DNA of 48,104 nt from JADJDM01 sp044352985 (GTDB lineage Bacteria; Bacteroidota; Bacteroidia; B-17B0; Aurantibacillaceae). The stretch covers positions 1 to 48,104 of the forward strand of contig JBILCU010000019.1 in NCBI GenBank assembly GCA_044352985.1, written 5' to 3'. The notes below the pieces were generated by a model that did no database searches, was not told where the DNA came from, and saw only the letters and a list, made by a program, of their open reading frames with translations. Positions 33,294 to 43,446 of the stretch are shown here, one piece after another (position 1 is the first letter of the stretch; each line of letters begins with the position of its first letter). The position numbers and the translations under genes were made by a program.

Positions 33294-34631
33294 ATGGATA
33301 ACTACCTATCAGTATATGATTTACTATTACCTCTATTTTATTTAGCGATTATTTTAATTATTGGCAATGCCATTAAGAAAAAATATATCGATGAACATCC
33401 TGAATACGAGTATTTTGTAAAAGGACTAATTATTAAAACTGTAGGTGCTATTGCTCTAGGATTAGTCTATGTGTTTTATTATGGTGGTGGAGATACGTTA
33501 AATTATTTTCAATCAGCAAGAGCATATGTTAATCTGAGCTTTTTTAATTTTGATCATTTTATTGAAGGATGGTTAGGAAATCCACTCGACATAAACTTAC
33601 GTTCATTTTTTAATCAAGACACTGGTTACCCTGTGTATTTTCATCGTGATCAGCATTCTTTTTTTGTAGTTCGATTATTAGTACCTATCGTATTTCTTTC
33701 ATCTAAAACCTACTTCTGCAGCGCAATTTTAACTGCTTTTGTTACTTATTCTGGAATATGGAAATTATATCAGATTTTTTACAGAGAATTCCCTCAACTA
33801 AAAAAACAATTAGCAATTGCAATTATTTTTGTCCCCTCTTGCGTTTTCTGGGGATCTGGTATACTAAAAGATTCTTTTACATTATCAGCAGTTGGCTGGT
33901 ATAGTTACTCATTTTATTATTTATTAATTAAACGAAATCTTAAGTTCTCTCATTTATCCAACTTATTTATATCATCATTTATAATATTAGCAATTAAACC
34001 TTATATTTTCTTTGCACTGCTTCCTGGCTCAATTTTATGGTTAAGCAACAATCAAATAGCAAAAATTAACAACCAATTTTTACGTGTTATGGTTGCACCA
34101 TTTTTTATTGCTCTTGGTTTAATTGGAGCTGTATTTTCTTTATCAAAACTAGGGGACAGCCTTGGCTTATATCAGATTGATACGGTTATGGAGCAAGCAA
34201 CTATTGTACAAAAAGACATGAAAGCAGATTACTATGGTGGAAAAAGTTTTGATATTGGCGAATTTGATGCTACAATTGGTGGCATAACTGCTAAAGCCCC
34301 AGAAGCTATTTTTGCCGGATTGTTTCGACCTGGAATTTGGGATGTAAAAAATGTGGTAATGTTAGTTTCTTCTCTAGAAAATACCTACTTACTATTCCTC
34401 ACTTTATTTCTACTTATCAGATTAAAATTTTTTGGATTCTTTTTCTATATCCGAAAAAACCCAATGCTTATGTTTGCAATGCTATTTGCTCTGTTTTTTT
34501 CTTTTTCAGTTGGCTTAACTGTTGCAAATTTTGGTTCGTTGGTAAGATTAAGAATACCTTCTTTACCATTTTTTATTGCTTCCATTTTCATCATAAAACA
34601 TCTTTATGATGAAAAAAGAAAAAAAATTTAA
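33294..34631 (+). CDS. Polytopic inner-membrane protein, possibly a glycan polymerase or GT-C-like enzyme
   Basis: This 445-residue protein has roughly nine hydrophobic segments spread over its length (first at about 8-25, last near 400-435). A conserved-looking extracytoplasmic GGGDTLNYFQSARAY follows the second span. The segment FVPSCVFWGSGILKDSFTLS resembles membrane enzymes of the EpsG/Wzy type. I cannot assign a family. It follows the DegT aminotransferase, so a role in surface polysaccharide assembly is plausible but inferred. Its stop overlaps the purB stop by 4 nt (convergent). Confidence 0.7.
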   Translation: MDNYLSVYDLLLPLFYLAIILIIGNAIKKKYIDEHPEYEYFVKGLIIKTVGAIALGLVYVFYYGGGDTLNYFQSARAYVNLSFFNFDHFIEGWLGNPLDINLRSFFNQDTGYPVYFHRDQHSFFVVRLLVPIVFLSSKTYFCSAILTAFVTYSGIWKLYQIFYREFPQLKKQLAIAIIFVPSCVFWGSGILKDSFTLSAVGWYSYSFYYLLIKRNLKFSHLSNLFISSFIILAIKPYIFFALLPGSILWLSNNQIAKINNQFLRVMVAPFFIALGLIGAVFSLSKLGDSLGLYQIDTVMEQATIVQKDMKADYYGGKSFDIGEFDATIGGITAKAPEAIFAGLFRPGIWDVKNVVMLVSSLENTYLLFLTLFLLIRLKFFGFFFYIRKNPMLMFAMLFALFFSFSVGLTVANFGSLVRLRIPSLPFFIASIFIIKHLYDEKRKKI

Positions 34632-35974
34632 AAAACACCTGTGTAATTGTGCGGAGATATTGATTTTAACTCTTTTTTCAATTCATCACTAACATCAAGT
34701 TGCTCAATAAAGTATTTAATGTCTTGTTCCTCAATTGGCTTATTAGTTCTTGTCAAACCTTTTAATGCCTCGTAAGGTTTTGGGAAATTTTCTCTTCTCA
34801 AAATGGTTTGAATCGCTTCTGCAACAACTGCCCAATTATTATCTAAATCTTGTAGTAATGCTTTTTCATTTAATATTAATTTACCACAACCTTTTATAAT
34901 AGATTCGAAAGCAATTAAACAATGAGCAATTGGCACACCGACATTACGCAAAACTGTAGAATCAGTTAAATCTCGTTGCAAACGGCTTATTGGTAATTTG
35001 GCTGACAGATGCTCCAAAATTGCAATAGATATGCCTAAATTTCCTTCCGCATTTTCAAAGTCAATTGGATTTACTTTATGTGGCATAGCTGATGATCCTA
35101 TTTCGCCTTCTTTTAATTTTTGTTTAAAATACTCCATCGAAATATACATCCATACATCTCTGCAAAAATCAATTAAAATAGTATTAATACGTTTTAACGC
35201 ATCAAAATAGGCTGCTAGATTATCGTAATGTTCAATTTGGGTTGTATATTGGCTTCTGTTTAATTTCAATTGATTATTTACAAATTCATTGGCAAAATTT
35301 ACCCAATTGTAATTAGGGTAAGCCACGTAATGCGCATTAAAATTACCTGTTGCTCCTCCAAATTTTGCAGAAAAAGGGACATTTTGCAACTGCCTTAATT
35401 GCACTTCCAATCGCTCAACAAAAACAGCAATTTCTTTTCCTAATTTAGTTGGCGAAGCTGGTTGACCGTGTGTTTTTGCCAACATGCTTACGTTTTTCCA
35501 TTCTTTAGAAAAATCTCTTAATTGTTGAATTATTTTTTCAATAAATGGAATTAATACTTCCTCAGATGCGTCCATTAAGGAAAGCGGAACACTAGTATTA
35601 TTAATATCTTGTGATGTAAGTCCAAAATGTATAAACTCTATGTATTTTCCAAGTCCTAGATTTTCGAATTTATCTTTTAAAAAATATTCTACTGCTTTCA
35701 CATCATGATTAGTAGTTTTCTCTATCTCTTTAATTTTTTGAGCATCAATAGAAGATAAATGAATATAAATTTCTTGTAATTGAGGGAAAATACTTTTTGA
35801 AACGTCAGCTAACTGAGGAATTCCAAAATTACAAAGCGCAATAAAGTATTCAACTTCAACTTTAACGCGGTATTGTATTAATGCTTGTTCGGAAAAATAA
35901 TTTCCAAGTTTAGCTGTTACTCTTCTATATCTTCCATCAACAGGAGAAATTGCAGTTAATTGATTTAATTCCAT
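34628..35974 (-). CDS. purB: Adenylosuccinate lyase
   Basis: PurB cleaves SAICAR and adenylosuccinate, releasing fumarate, in purine synthesis. The 448-residue protein starts at ATG 35974 (MELNQLTAISPVDGRYR), the typical long-type N-terminus. It has TNHDVKAVEYFLKD, GLTSQDINNTSVPL and the fumarase-superfamily signature GSSAMPHKVNPIDFENAEGN near residue 295. The 19 extra in-frame residues upstream do not belong to the family. The gene is isolated from other purine genes. Confidence 0.97.
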   Translation of the reverse strand: MELNQLTAISPVDGRYRRVTAKLGNYFSEQALIQYRVKVEVEYFIALCNFGIPQLADVSKSIFPQLQEIYIHLSSIDAQKIKEIEKTTNHDVKAVEYFLKDKFENLGLGKYIEFIHFGLTSQDINNTSVPLSLMDASEEVLIPFIEKIIQQLRDFSKEWKNVSMLAKTHGQPASPTKLGKEIAVFVERLEVQLRQLQNVPFSAKFGGATGNFNAHYVAYPNYNWVNFANEFVNNQLKLNRSQYTTQIEHYDNLAAYFDALKRINTILIDFCRDVWMYISMEYFKQKLKEGEIGSSAMPHKVNPIDFENAEGNLGISIAILEHLSAKLPISRLQRDLTDSTVLRNVGVPIAHCLIAFESIIKGCGKLILNEKALLQDLDNNWAVVAEAIQTILRRENFPKPYEALKGLTRTNKPIEEQDIKYFIEQLDVSDELKKELKSISPHNYTGVF

Positions 35975-36096
35975 ATTTTTTAAACAAAGGTCAAAAGTAA
36001 ATGATTTTTGAATTGAAAATTGATAACCCACAAAAAATTAGCTAAAGCATATTGACAATAAAACAATTATTTTAATTAAATTCGTAATAATAGCTT

Positions 36097-36534
36097 ATGA
36101 TAAAAATTTATAGCATATCCTTGTTTTTTTTATGTGCGAAATTATCTGTTGGATATTGCTTAAATAATCCCAACAACACCTATTTATTTAATGATACATT
36201 AAAAGTCAGATTTAATTATAAAACCGGAAAAAAAGAAAATGGCATTTATTTTCATTATGGAAAAAAAACTGATTTTAAGCATCAAAAAAACTCAATAAAA
36301 AATGGTTTTTACGTTATTACAGATTGCTTAATGAATTTTGAAATTATAAATCAAGAAGTTATTCGGTATTTTAATTTTGGATTTCCTGAAGCAGATTTTA
36401 TTTTACAATCAACTCACCATTTTTACTTTTTAACTGTATATTTCACCGAATCAAAAGAGGATGCAATGAATAAAGTTATAGAAACAAAATCAGCAGGCGT
36501 ACCACATGTTTGGGTACAAGTTTTAGAAGAGTAA
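36097..36534 (+). CDS. Small secreted protein of unknown function
   Basis: I do not recognise this 145-residue protein. It has a signal peptide (about 1-19, SLFFLCAKLSVGYC; the Cys could be an atypical lipid site). The mature part is aromatic and basic, with YLFNDTLKVRFNYKTGKKEN, then HHFYFLTVYFTESKEDAMNK. The C-terminal SAGVPHVWVQVLEE looks like a strand-helix end. It is 4 nt upstream of the rRNA methyltransferase and probably co-transcribed; the functions seem unrelated. Confidence 0.6.
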   Translation: MIKIYSISLFFLCAKLSVGYCLNNPNNTYLFNDTLKVRFNYKTGKKENGIYFHYGKKTDFKHQKNSIKNGFYVITDCLMNFEIINQEVIRYFNFGFPEADFILQSTHHFYFLTVYFTESKEDAMNKVIETKSAGVPHVWVQVLEE

Positions 36535-36538
36535 ATAA

Positions 36539-37918
36539 ATGACAAATCCTAACATCACTATTCCGAAACAACTAATTGATTCTATAAATAAATCATGCGA
36601 AATTTCAATTGATGATTTAAATGATGCTCACCAACTTTCATCTGTAGTTTCTATTAGACACAATCCTTTTAAAAAAACAAATTCATTTACACACGAAACA
36701 AAAGTGCCTTGGGCAAATGATGCGGTATATTTAAATGAGCGTATTGAATTCATAAAAGATCCACTTTTTCATGCGGGTTGCTATTATGTTCAAGAGGCTT
36801 CATCTATGTTTTTGGAACAAGCAATTAAGCAACATGTTGATTTAACAAAACAAATAAAAATTTTAGATTTATGTGCTTCTCCGGGCGGTAAATCAACACT
36901 AATCAATTCTTTGATCTCAGATGAAAGTTTATTGATTTCAAATGAAGTGATTAAATCTAGAGTGCCTGCACTATCTGAAAATTTAACCAAATGGGGGGCA
37001 TGTAATCATATTGTTTGCAACAATGATCCTTCTGACTTTAAACAAGTACCCAATTATTTTGATGCCATAATTGTTGATGCACCTTGTTCTGGTTCAGGCT
37101 TATTTAGGAAACAAAGTGACATAATTGCAAATTGGTCAGAACATCAAGTTGAGCATTGTTCACTTCGGCAAAGAAGAATTTTAGATGATATTTTAACTTC
37201 GTTAAAACCAGGTGGAATTTTAATTTATTCTACCTGTTCATTTTCTACTGAAGAAAACGAAGATGTTGTAAACTGGTTAATTGATGAACATCAATTAACC
37301 GGGCTAGCAATTAATGCTCCTATTGAATGGGAAATTTATGAAACTAAAACAAATAAAGGAGGATTTGGTTATCGATTTTTTCCACACCTCATCAAGGGAG
37401 AAGGTTTTTTTATTTCTGTACTTAAAAAAGATAGCGAAGAAAATAATTCATCATCTTTTTCAAAGAAAAAACAAAACAAATTTGAAAAAATTAATGAGTA
37501 TGAGATTAAAACATTGAATAGTTTTTTAAATAGAAAAGATGATTTAAGTATCATTAAACAAAACGAATTTTATTTTTTGATAAACCATTTTATTGAAAGC
37601 GAATTATCTATTCTAAATCAGTTGAACATACGTAAAAAGGGGACATTACTTGGTTCATTTAAAAAAACTGATTTTATACCAGATCATGAATTTGCACTTA
37701 GTAATTTTCTTAATAAAGAAATTCCAACTTTAGAATTAAATCTTGATGAAGCTTTACAATTTTTAAAAAAATCGGATATCAAAAAACAACCCGAATTGTC
37801 AAATGGTTTTGTTAAAATAAACTATCAGCAAAAAACTATTGGCTGGGCAAAAAATTTAGGAAATAGGATGAATAATTATTTACCTAAAGATTGGAGAATT
37901 TTAAAAAGTATAGATTAA
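36539..37918 (+). CDS. RsmF/NOL1-type 16S rRNA (cytosine-5)-methyltransferase
   Basis: This 459-residue m5C RNA methyltransferase of the Sun/NOP2 family has the SAM-binding motif ILDLCASPGGKSTLI (about 108-122), the release cysteine C183 in DAPCSGSG and the catalytic cysteine C233 in YSTCSFSTEEN. An N-terminal ferredoxin-like RNA-binding part and a C-terminal PUA-like extension (about 340-455, ending LGNRMNNYLPKDWRIL) give the RsmF layout, known to modify 16S rRNA C1407 in E. coli. The target position here is inferred. It ends 2 bp from convergent hemH. Confidence 0.92.
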   Translation: MTNPNITIPKQLIDSINKSCEISIDDLNDAHQLSSVVSIRHNPFKKTNSFTHETKVPWANDAVYLNERIEFIKDPLFHAGCYYVQEASSMFLEQAIKQHVDLTKQIKILDLCASPGGKSTLINSLISDESLLISNEVIKSRVPALSENLTKWGACNHIVCNNDPSDFKQVPNYFDAIIVDAPCSGSGLFRKQSDIIANWSEHQVEHCSLRQRRILDDILTSLKPGGILIYSTCSFSTEENEDVVNWLIDEHQLTGLAINAPIEWEIYETKTNKGGFGYRFFPHLIKGEGFFISVLKKDSEENNSSSFSKKKQNKFEKINEYEIKTLNSFLNRKDDLSIIKQNEFYFLINHFIESELSILNQLNIRKKGTLLGSFKKTDFIPDHEFALSNFLNKEIPTLELNLDEALQFLKKSDIKKQPELSNGFVKINYQQKTIGWAKNLGNRMNNYLPKDWRILKSID

Positions 37919-37920
37919 AT

Positions 37921-38928
37921 TTATTTTACCATTTCGGCAACGGTATTTGCCCAGGTATCACTATCATTTAAACTCTCTACAAAATCAACTTTGTCTCCTC
38001 CATGTTCATGAAAAATTTCTTGGTACTCAACACCAATTTCATAAATTGTTTCTAAACAATCAGCAACAAAAGCAGGTGAAAAAACAAGAATTTTTTTCAT
38101 CCCTTTTTTAGCTAATTTTTCTATCACATCATCAGAGTAGGGTTTAATCCAGCGATTATTTAAACGTGATTGAAAAGTTGTTGTAAATTTATTTTCAGGT
38201 ATTCCTAATTTCTCAACTAATTTTCTGGTAGTATAAAAACAGTTTGCCCTATAACACAATCTGTTTGATATATTAAGTGTATTGCAACATGTTCCTAACT
38301 GACAATAATCGCTTCCATAATGTTTAGCGCCTTTTTTAATATGACGCTCAGGTAAACCATGATAACTAAAAATAATATGTTCGTAATTATTTAAATCGTA
38401 TTTTTTTGCTTTTTCAACAAAGGCATCAATGTATTTTTCATTATCGTAAAAACTAGAAATTATTTTCACATCAGGTAAAACCTCCCATTTACCTAGTTCT
38501 TTCATTACCTTTTCAATGCTTGATCCGGAAGAAGAGGAAGCGTATTGTGGATATAGAGGTAAAACTGTTATTGATGTTACTTTTTCTTTTCTTAATTGTT
38601 CCAAAGCAGATGCAATACTTGGGTTTTGATAACGCATACCAAATTCTACTACATAATCTTTACCTAATATTGATCTAACTTTATTGGTCAAGTTTTTAGT
38701 ATGAATTAAAAGTGGTGAACCTTCTGGAGTCCAGATAGCACGATATAATTTTGCAGAACGCGGCGCTCTGAATGGAACAATGATGCCATTAACAAGCAAA
38801 AAACGAGCAACAGGATTAACATCAATCACACGAGGATCGTTAAGGAATTCAGTTAAATATTTTCGGACATTACTTGTTGAAGGACTATCCGGAGTACCTA
38901 AGTTCACTAATAAAACACCTTTTTTCAT
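37921..38928 (-). CDS. hemH: Ferrochelatase
   Basis: HemH inserts Fe(II) into protoporphyrin IX, the last step of protohaem synthesis. The 335 residues show LLVNLGTPDSPSTSNVRKYL, FGMRYQNPSI, LPLYPQYASSSSGSS, the metal-site FSYHGLPERHIKKG and FSPAFVADCLETIYEIG. Extra cysteines (CQLGTCCN) are present, as in some bacterial ferrochelatases that hold a cluster. It is the last gene of the tktA - VWA - tktB - large protein - hemH run, 32 bp after the large gene. No other haem gene is near. Confidence 0.97.
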   Translation of the reverse strand: MKKGVLLVNLGTPDSPSTSNVRKYLTEFLNDPRVIDVNPVARFLLVNGIIVPFRAPRSAKLYRAIWTPEGSPLLIHTKNLTNKVRSILGKDYVVEFGMRYQNPSIASALEQLRKEKVTSITVLPLYPQYASSSSGSSIEKVMKELGKWEVLPDVKIISSFYDNEKYIDAFVEKAKKYDLNNYEHIIFSYHGLPERHIKKGAKHYGSDYCQLGTCCNTLNISNRLCYRANCFYTTRKLVEKLGIPENKFTTTFQSRLNNRWIKPYSDDVIEKLAKKGMKKILVFSPAFVADCLETIYEIGVEYQEIFHEHGGDKVDFVESLNDSDTWANTVAEMVK

Positions 38929-38960
38929 TAAATATCTAATTTTAAAATACCACTAAAGAA

Positions 38961-41900
38961 TTACTCATCCGAACCATTTTCTGTTCTCTTGATTTTTTTC
39001 AAGAAAGCATCTTTTTTATTTACTGCACAAATTGAATATTGATAGGATGGGCCTTTGTCTACTTCCATTTTTCTGTTTTTAGATTTTACTTCATTTAAAA
39101 TCGTATTAAATTCTTTGTTACTGGAAACACAACTCATCACTCCTTTAAAATAACTAAAATAATACCAGTTGCTTTGATCTAGCTCAATATAAACAGTGAA
39201 GATATCTCCTGATTTTTGTTTTTTAAGTTGCACTACTCCACCAACATACCTATTGAATTCGTTTTTATAAATATTCCCCAATCCAATTTTACCAACGCTT
39301 AAAAATGATTTACTTTCTTTATCATATTTCATATTTAAATCATTTAAAAACATGGTTTTTTCTAATTCATCTGGAAATCTTCTGAAACCACCATTTAAAT
39401 TTAAATCTGAAATTGCCTTATCGCCTTTTTCTTTTCCAAGTAATTCTCTTAATCCTTTTTCAAATTCAGGCTTACCAAAATCAACAGCTTGAGCTGATCC
39501 TAAATATGCTTCCATATCTTGAAACATTCGTTTCATTGCCTTATCCTCAATAAAAAAATTAATGGTCATCATTAACTTAAATACAGTAGAGTCATTAATT
39601 GAAAAATTAGTTGCCTGACCAACGGTTGTAGTTTTAACTTGACCAAGTTCTGCTCCTAAATCCAATGTTCCTTCAGCATACACTGAGCAATTTTGAGTAT
39701 TAAGATTTAAAAAATTACCTGGTAATGTATTCTCTTGTAATTTTTCTTTAGAAGAAATCTGATAGGAATTTGCCTCTTTATTATAATGAATAAATCCATT
39801 AGCACTAATTATATTTTTATCTTTTTTACCTTTAATTGGAGATATAAAGGATGAATAAACTTTTGATGAATCGGGATTATAAATTAAGCCTGAACCAACC
39901 GGGTTATTATTAACATCCTGTAGCTCTCCCTGAACAGGTATATAAATTTCTTGAGGATTTATTTCTCCGCTAAACTTTAAATACGATTTGCCAATTTTAT
40001 CGCAGGAGTGAGTCATTCGCGTTCCTCCTTCAAATACCAAAAACTGATTTGGGGCATAGAGTTTAACTTTACCTGCAAAACTAAAATAAGCATTGAGTTT
40101 AAAATTAGACTCATCTGTAATTGTACCCTCTGAAACCGTTATGCCTGATGTGTCAGGATTTATTTTTTGAAATTTAAACACATGCTTTTCGTTATTTTCA
40201 TCTAGATAAGAATAATCACCACTTGCTAAATATGATTTTCTACTATAAATATTTCCTGTAACATTAATAAGTTCATGATATCTAGTTACGGTGTTTGCTA
40301 AAATTTTAGCATTTTTAAAAGTATCTAACACAGCTTTTCTAAAGATGGTTACTTTTCCGCTATCAGGAAAAAATCGTGCATCTGCAACATTGATAAAAGG
40401 TACGTTTAAACAATTGATAATATATTTTCTTAAGTTGTAGTTTGCCGCCGGCGAAAAAAAGCGTAGCGAATCCTGATTAGGATGAACAGAAATAAATTCA
40501 GGACCTTCAAGATCTAGTGCCTTATCATGTGAGTAATCAATTTTTTTCTGATCGTCACCAATTTGAATGTTCTCACTATCCATGTACCATTTAAAACGAT
40601 CTAGATAAGCGATGTATTGATTTTTATCAAATCTTACAATTGATGCTTTACCATTACTTTTAAAAATTCCTGTTCGCAAATCAAAATCAATTGTAGAATT
40701 TAAGTTTTCAGTAGAGAATGTTAAACCTTCCTCATCAATTGCTCGAAGATGGAAATCTGCGGTATCAGATAAAAACTTTCTTCTTTTAAAATGAATTTTT
40801 TTTGAAATTAAATCCGCTTTTTCAAAATCAACTTTTCCTCTTCCGTATAAATCACTAGGAGAAAGGCGCATAGTTCCATGAAATTTTGCCTGTGAATTAT
40901 AAGTAAGAATAGGGTCTTTTTTATCTGTCGCTTCCATTACATCTTTGTAAGGCATCCAATGTATATAAACACTTACTCCAGTTGCTTGAGGAAACTCATG
41001 TGGATCAGTAGATTCTTTAATGTCAAACTTTTGTGCTAAGCCATTTAATGAATCCGGATAAAAAACAAAATCATCGGAAGAAGATATAGATGGCCCAAAT
41101 TTTATTTCCCCATTAGCTCTTAAACCTTTATTACTTAATTTAATTTCATTTTCAAACTTTGCTTTTCCACCATAAACTTCAAAACCGCCAGGAGGTGTTT
41201 TTCGTTTAAACCCTAAAGAATAATCTTCTTGAAGCGATAGCTTTTCGCGGAAAGTAGGAAATATACCTGCCGATGAAAATTCGCCATCAAAAATGATGGA
41301 TTCATTTTTAATATTATCAATACTATCAATAATAAATGGATCTAATTTAAAATAAAATTTATCTTTACTGTAAGCTCCACGCTGAATGCTTTTTTTATCA
41401 TAAAAGGCATACGATTCTTTAAAGCTTTTAAATATTGGGAAACTAGGAGCTTTTTTGTAACCTGCATGATTAGTAATACCATCAATCATTAATTCTCCTG
41501 TGATTTTTTCTAAAACTGTTTGAACTCTTTTATTACCAAAATTCCCATTAATATCAGCCTCTCTAGAGTCTGAGTATATTCTTAAAGAATCTACGTTATT
41601 TAAATAAATTAAATTTTTATCATACGAATATTCAAAATCTTTACCATGAAACTCAAATTTACCAGCAGCCACAACGCCCGAAAATGATAAATCTCTACCT
41701 TTTTTTAACACCACTTCCTGTCGTGATGGGAAAACAAAAACCTGTTGTGTATCACTTAATAAAATTTGTTTTACACCTTTAATATTTAAATCAAAATTAT
41801 CGTTCAACAAATTTAATGTTGCGTTGTTTTTACCTGGATAAACAGAATGAATGGTAATGATATCGTAATCAAGTTTCTTTTTATTTGCACCTATATAATT

Positions 41901-43439
41901 ATACAACTTATCTCTAATTGTAATTACATCTGTTTCAGGATTAAAATCAATTAAGCCAAATTGTACAACTTTAAATAATACAGGCCTTAAATCAACAGCA
42001 AGCCATTTCATGAATTTTGCTAAATCTGATGCAGTAAAACTTTTTACATTATTATTGCTTACTGAATATTCATTTAATTTAACAATAGGATTTACATTAT
42101 TATTTGTTAGCTTTTGAAAACGCTCAGCTGTAAAAAAATCCTTCGACTCAAAATAGGCTTGTCCCTGATGATTATTGGCAATAAATCCTAAATCTATTTT
42201 AGTGGAATCTATTTTCCATTCCAATTCCTCAAAATACATATCTACTTTATGGTAGGAATTATAAAATGGGGTTTTTTGCATACCATCATCCGTACGTATT
42301 AACGAAACTTTTCGTTTATCAGCAAAATATTTAAAATTTAATCCGGGATGAATAATTGAATCGTTATTTAAATAAAATTTCACCGCAGCATTATCAGAAG
42401 TGATGCGATCTTCACTCATTAAAAAGTTTTTAGCTGAAAGTTCTAAAAAAACTATTTTATTTCTTCGGAATAAAACATGGGCAGGATTAATAGCATCACC
42501 ACTTCCAACAAATTTTGGTCCTCTCATAGAGAAACCACCTTCAAAATCTACATCTTTTATTACATTTTTAACTAATACACGTTTGGTATAAGTATCAAAT
42601 CTTGGGTAGGTTTCTGATAAATTTTCGGTTATTACTTTATCAACCAATCTACCTAGCTGTGGTTTTTCAAAATAAGCGGGATGATGAAAAAGAACAGAAT
42701 CGCAACTAAAACTTCCGGATTTGCATTCAATATTTACTCTTTTTAATTCAGCAAATACAGTTTTAGGTAAACCGGTTCTTTCCCAAGTTTCAATTCCTCC
42801 TTTACCAATAAATCTTCCTAATGCCGGATAAAAAACTCCTGATATGTTTTCAATTACCAAGGAGTCATATTCATTTTTTCTACATTTAAGTGTAAATGGC
42901 GGGAATACTATTTTAGCGATGGTATCGTATTCAAAACGGTATTTTCCTTCTTTTGTTTGCCATTCAAAAGCAGGCGATTTAAAGAACACATTGTTTTCAA
43001 ATAAATTCAAACTTGTGTTAAGTAAATCGGCAAAGGCATTATTATTCTTATTGGTTAAGGCCTTATCCAAACAATTTTGCCAACTTGTAAATGCGCTAAA
43101 ATCCTTCACATTTTCAATCATATTACCAACTGCAATGAGGTATTCTCTGAAAAAAGGATAAGGCCTCATTTTTTTTAGCAACATTTTGTTACAGGTTATG
43201 TAAACATAATCCTTGTATTTGTTTGTAAATACTGTATCAGCCCAAAACTTAGAGAAATCTTTAACAAATTGAGCAGCTTCTTCTTTGTTCGTTGAATAAT
43301 CCTGAAAATAGATGTCGAGTTCTTTTATAAATTTTACAGAATCTTCGGTAAAAATTGTCACTTTTTGTGCCTTTGATTTGAACGCACAAAAACACAAAAA
43401 GACAAGTAAAAAAACTCTAACAATAAATTTATTTAGCAT
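38961..43439 (-). CDS. Very large secreted protein of unknown function (1492 residues)
   Basis: I do not recognise a named family. A signal peptide (about 1-25, FIVRVFLLVFLCFCAFKSKA) leads into a helical N-terminal part (about 30-150). The rest is strand-rich, with recurring short units such as FSGVVAAGKFEFHGKDF and GRGKVDFEKADLISKKIHFKR. Blocks of this kind occur in OstA/AsmA-type periplasmic bridge proteins, but I see no diagnostic motif. The absence of a C-terminal secretion tag argues against cell-surface T9SS export. It lies 7 bp after the transketolase C-subunit gene and 32 bp before hemH. It resembles large uncharacterised envelope proteins common in Bacteroidota. Confidence 0.75.
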   Translation of the reverse strand: MLNKFIVRVFLLVFLCFCAFKSKAQKVTIFTEDSVKFIKELDIYFQDYSTNKEEAAQFVKDFSKFWADTVFTNKYKDYVYITCNKMLLKKMRPYPFFREYLIAVGNMIENVKDFSAFTSWQNCLDKALTNKNNNAFADLLNTSLNLFENNVFFKSPAFEWQTKEGKYRFEYDTIAKIVFPPFTLKCRKNEYDSLVIENISGVFYPALGRFIGKGGIETWERTGLPKTVFAELKRVNIECKSGSFSCDSVLFHHPAYFEKPQLGRLVDKVITENLSETYPRFDTYTKRVLVKNVIKDVDFEGGFSMRGPKFVGSGDAINPAHVLFRRNKIVFLELSAKNFLMSEDRITSDNAAVKFYLNNDSIIHPGLNFKYFADKRKVSLIRTDDGMQKTPFYNSYHKVDMYFEELEWKIDSTKIDLGFIANNHQGQAYFESKDFFTAERFQKLTNNNVNPIVKLNEYSVSNNNVKSFTASDLAKFMKWLAVDLRPVLFKVVQFGLIDFNPETDVITIRDKLYNYIGANKKKLDYDIITIHSVYPGKNNATLNLLNDNFDLNIKGVKQILLSDTQQVFVFPSRQEVVLKKGRDLSFSGVVAAGKFEFHGKDFEYSYDKNLIYLNNVDSLRIYSDSREADINGNFGNKRVQTVLEKITGELMIDGITNHAGYKKAPSFPIFKSFKESYAFYDKKSIQRGAYSKDKFYFKLDPFIIDSIDNIKNESIIFDGEFSSAGIFPTFREKLSLQEDYSLGFKRKTPPGGFEVYGGKAKFENEIKLSNKGLRANGEIKFGPSISSSDDFVFYPDSLNGLAQKFDIKESTDPHEFPQATGVSVYIHWMPYKDVMEATDKKDPILTYNSQAKFHGTMRLSPSDLYGRGKVDFEKADLISKKIHFKRRKFLSDTADFHLRAIDEEGLTFSTENLNSTIDFDLRTGIFKSNGKASIVRFDKNQYIAYLDRFKWYMDSENIQIGDDQKKIDYSHDKALDLEGPEFISVHPNQDSLRFFSPAANYNLRKYIINCLNVPFINVADARFFPDSGKVTIFRKAVLDTFKNAKILANTVTRYHELINVTGNIYSRKSYLASGDYSYLDENNEKHVFKFQKINPDTSGITVSEGTITDESNFKLNAYFSFAGKVKLYAPNQFLVFEGGTRMTHSCDKIGKSYLKFSGEINPQEIYIPVQGELQDVNNNPVGSGLIYNPDSSKVYSSFISPIKGKKDKNIISANGFIHYNKEANSYQISSKEKLQENTLPGNFLNLNTQNCSVYAEGTLDLGAELGQVKTTTVGQATNFSINDSTVFKLMMTINFFIEDKAMKRMFQDMEAYLGSAQAVDFGKPEFEKGLRELLGKEKGDKAISDLNLNGGFRRFPDELEKTMFLNDLNMKYDKESKSFLSVGKIGLGNIYKNEFNRYVGGVVQLKKQKSGDIFTVYIELDQSNWYYFSYFKGVMSCVSSNKEFNTILNEVKSKNRKMEVDKGPSYQYSICAVNKKDAFLKKIKRTENGSDE

Positions 43440-43446
43440 AAAAAGC

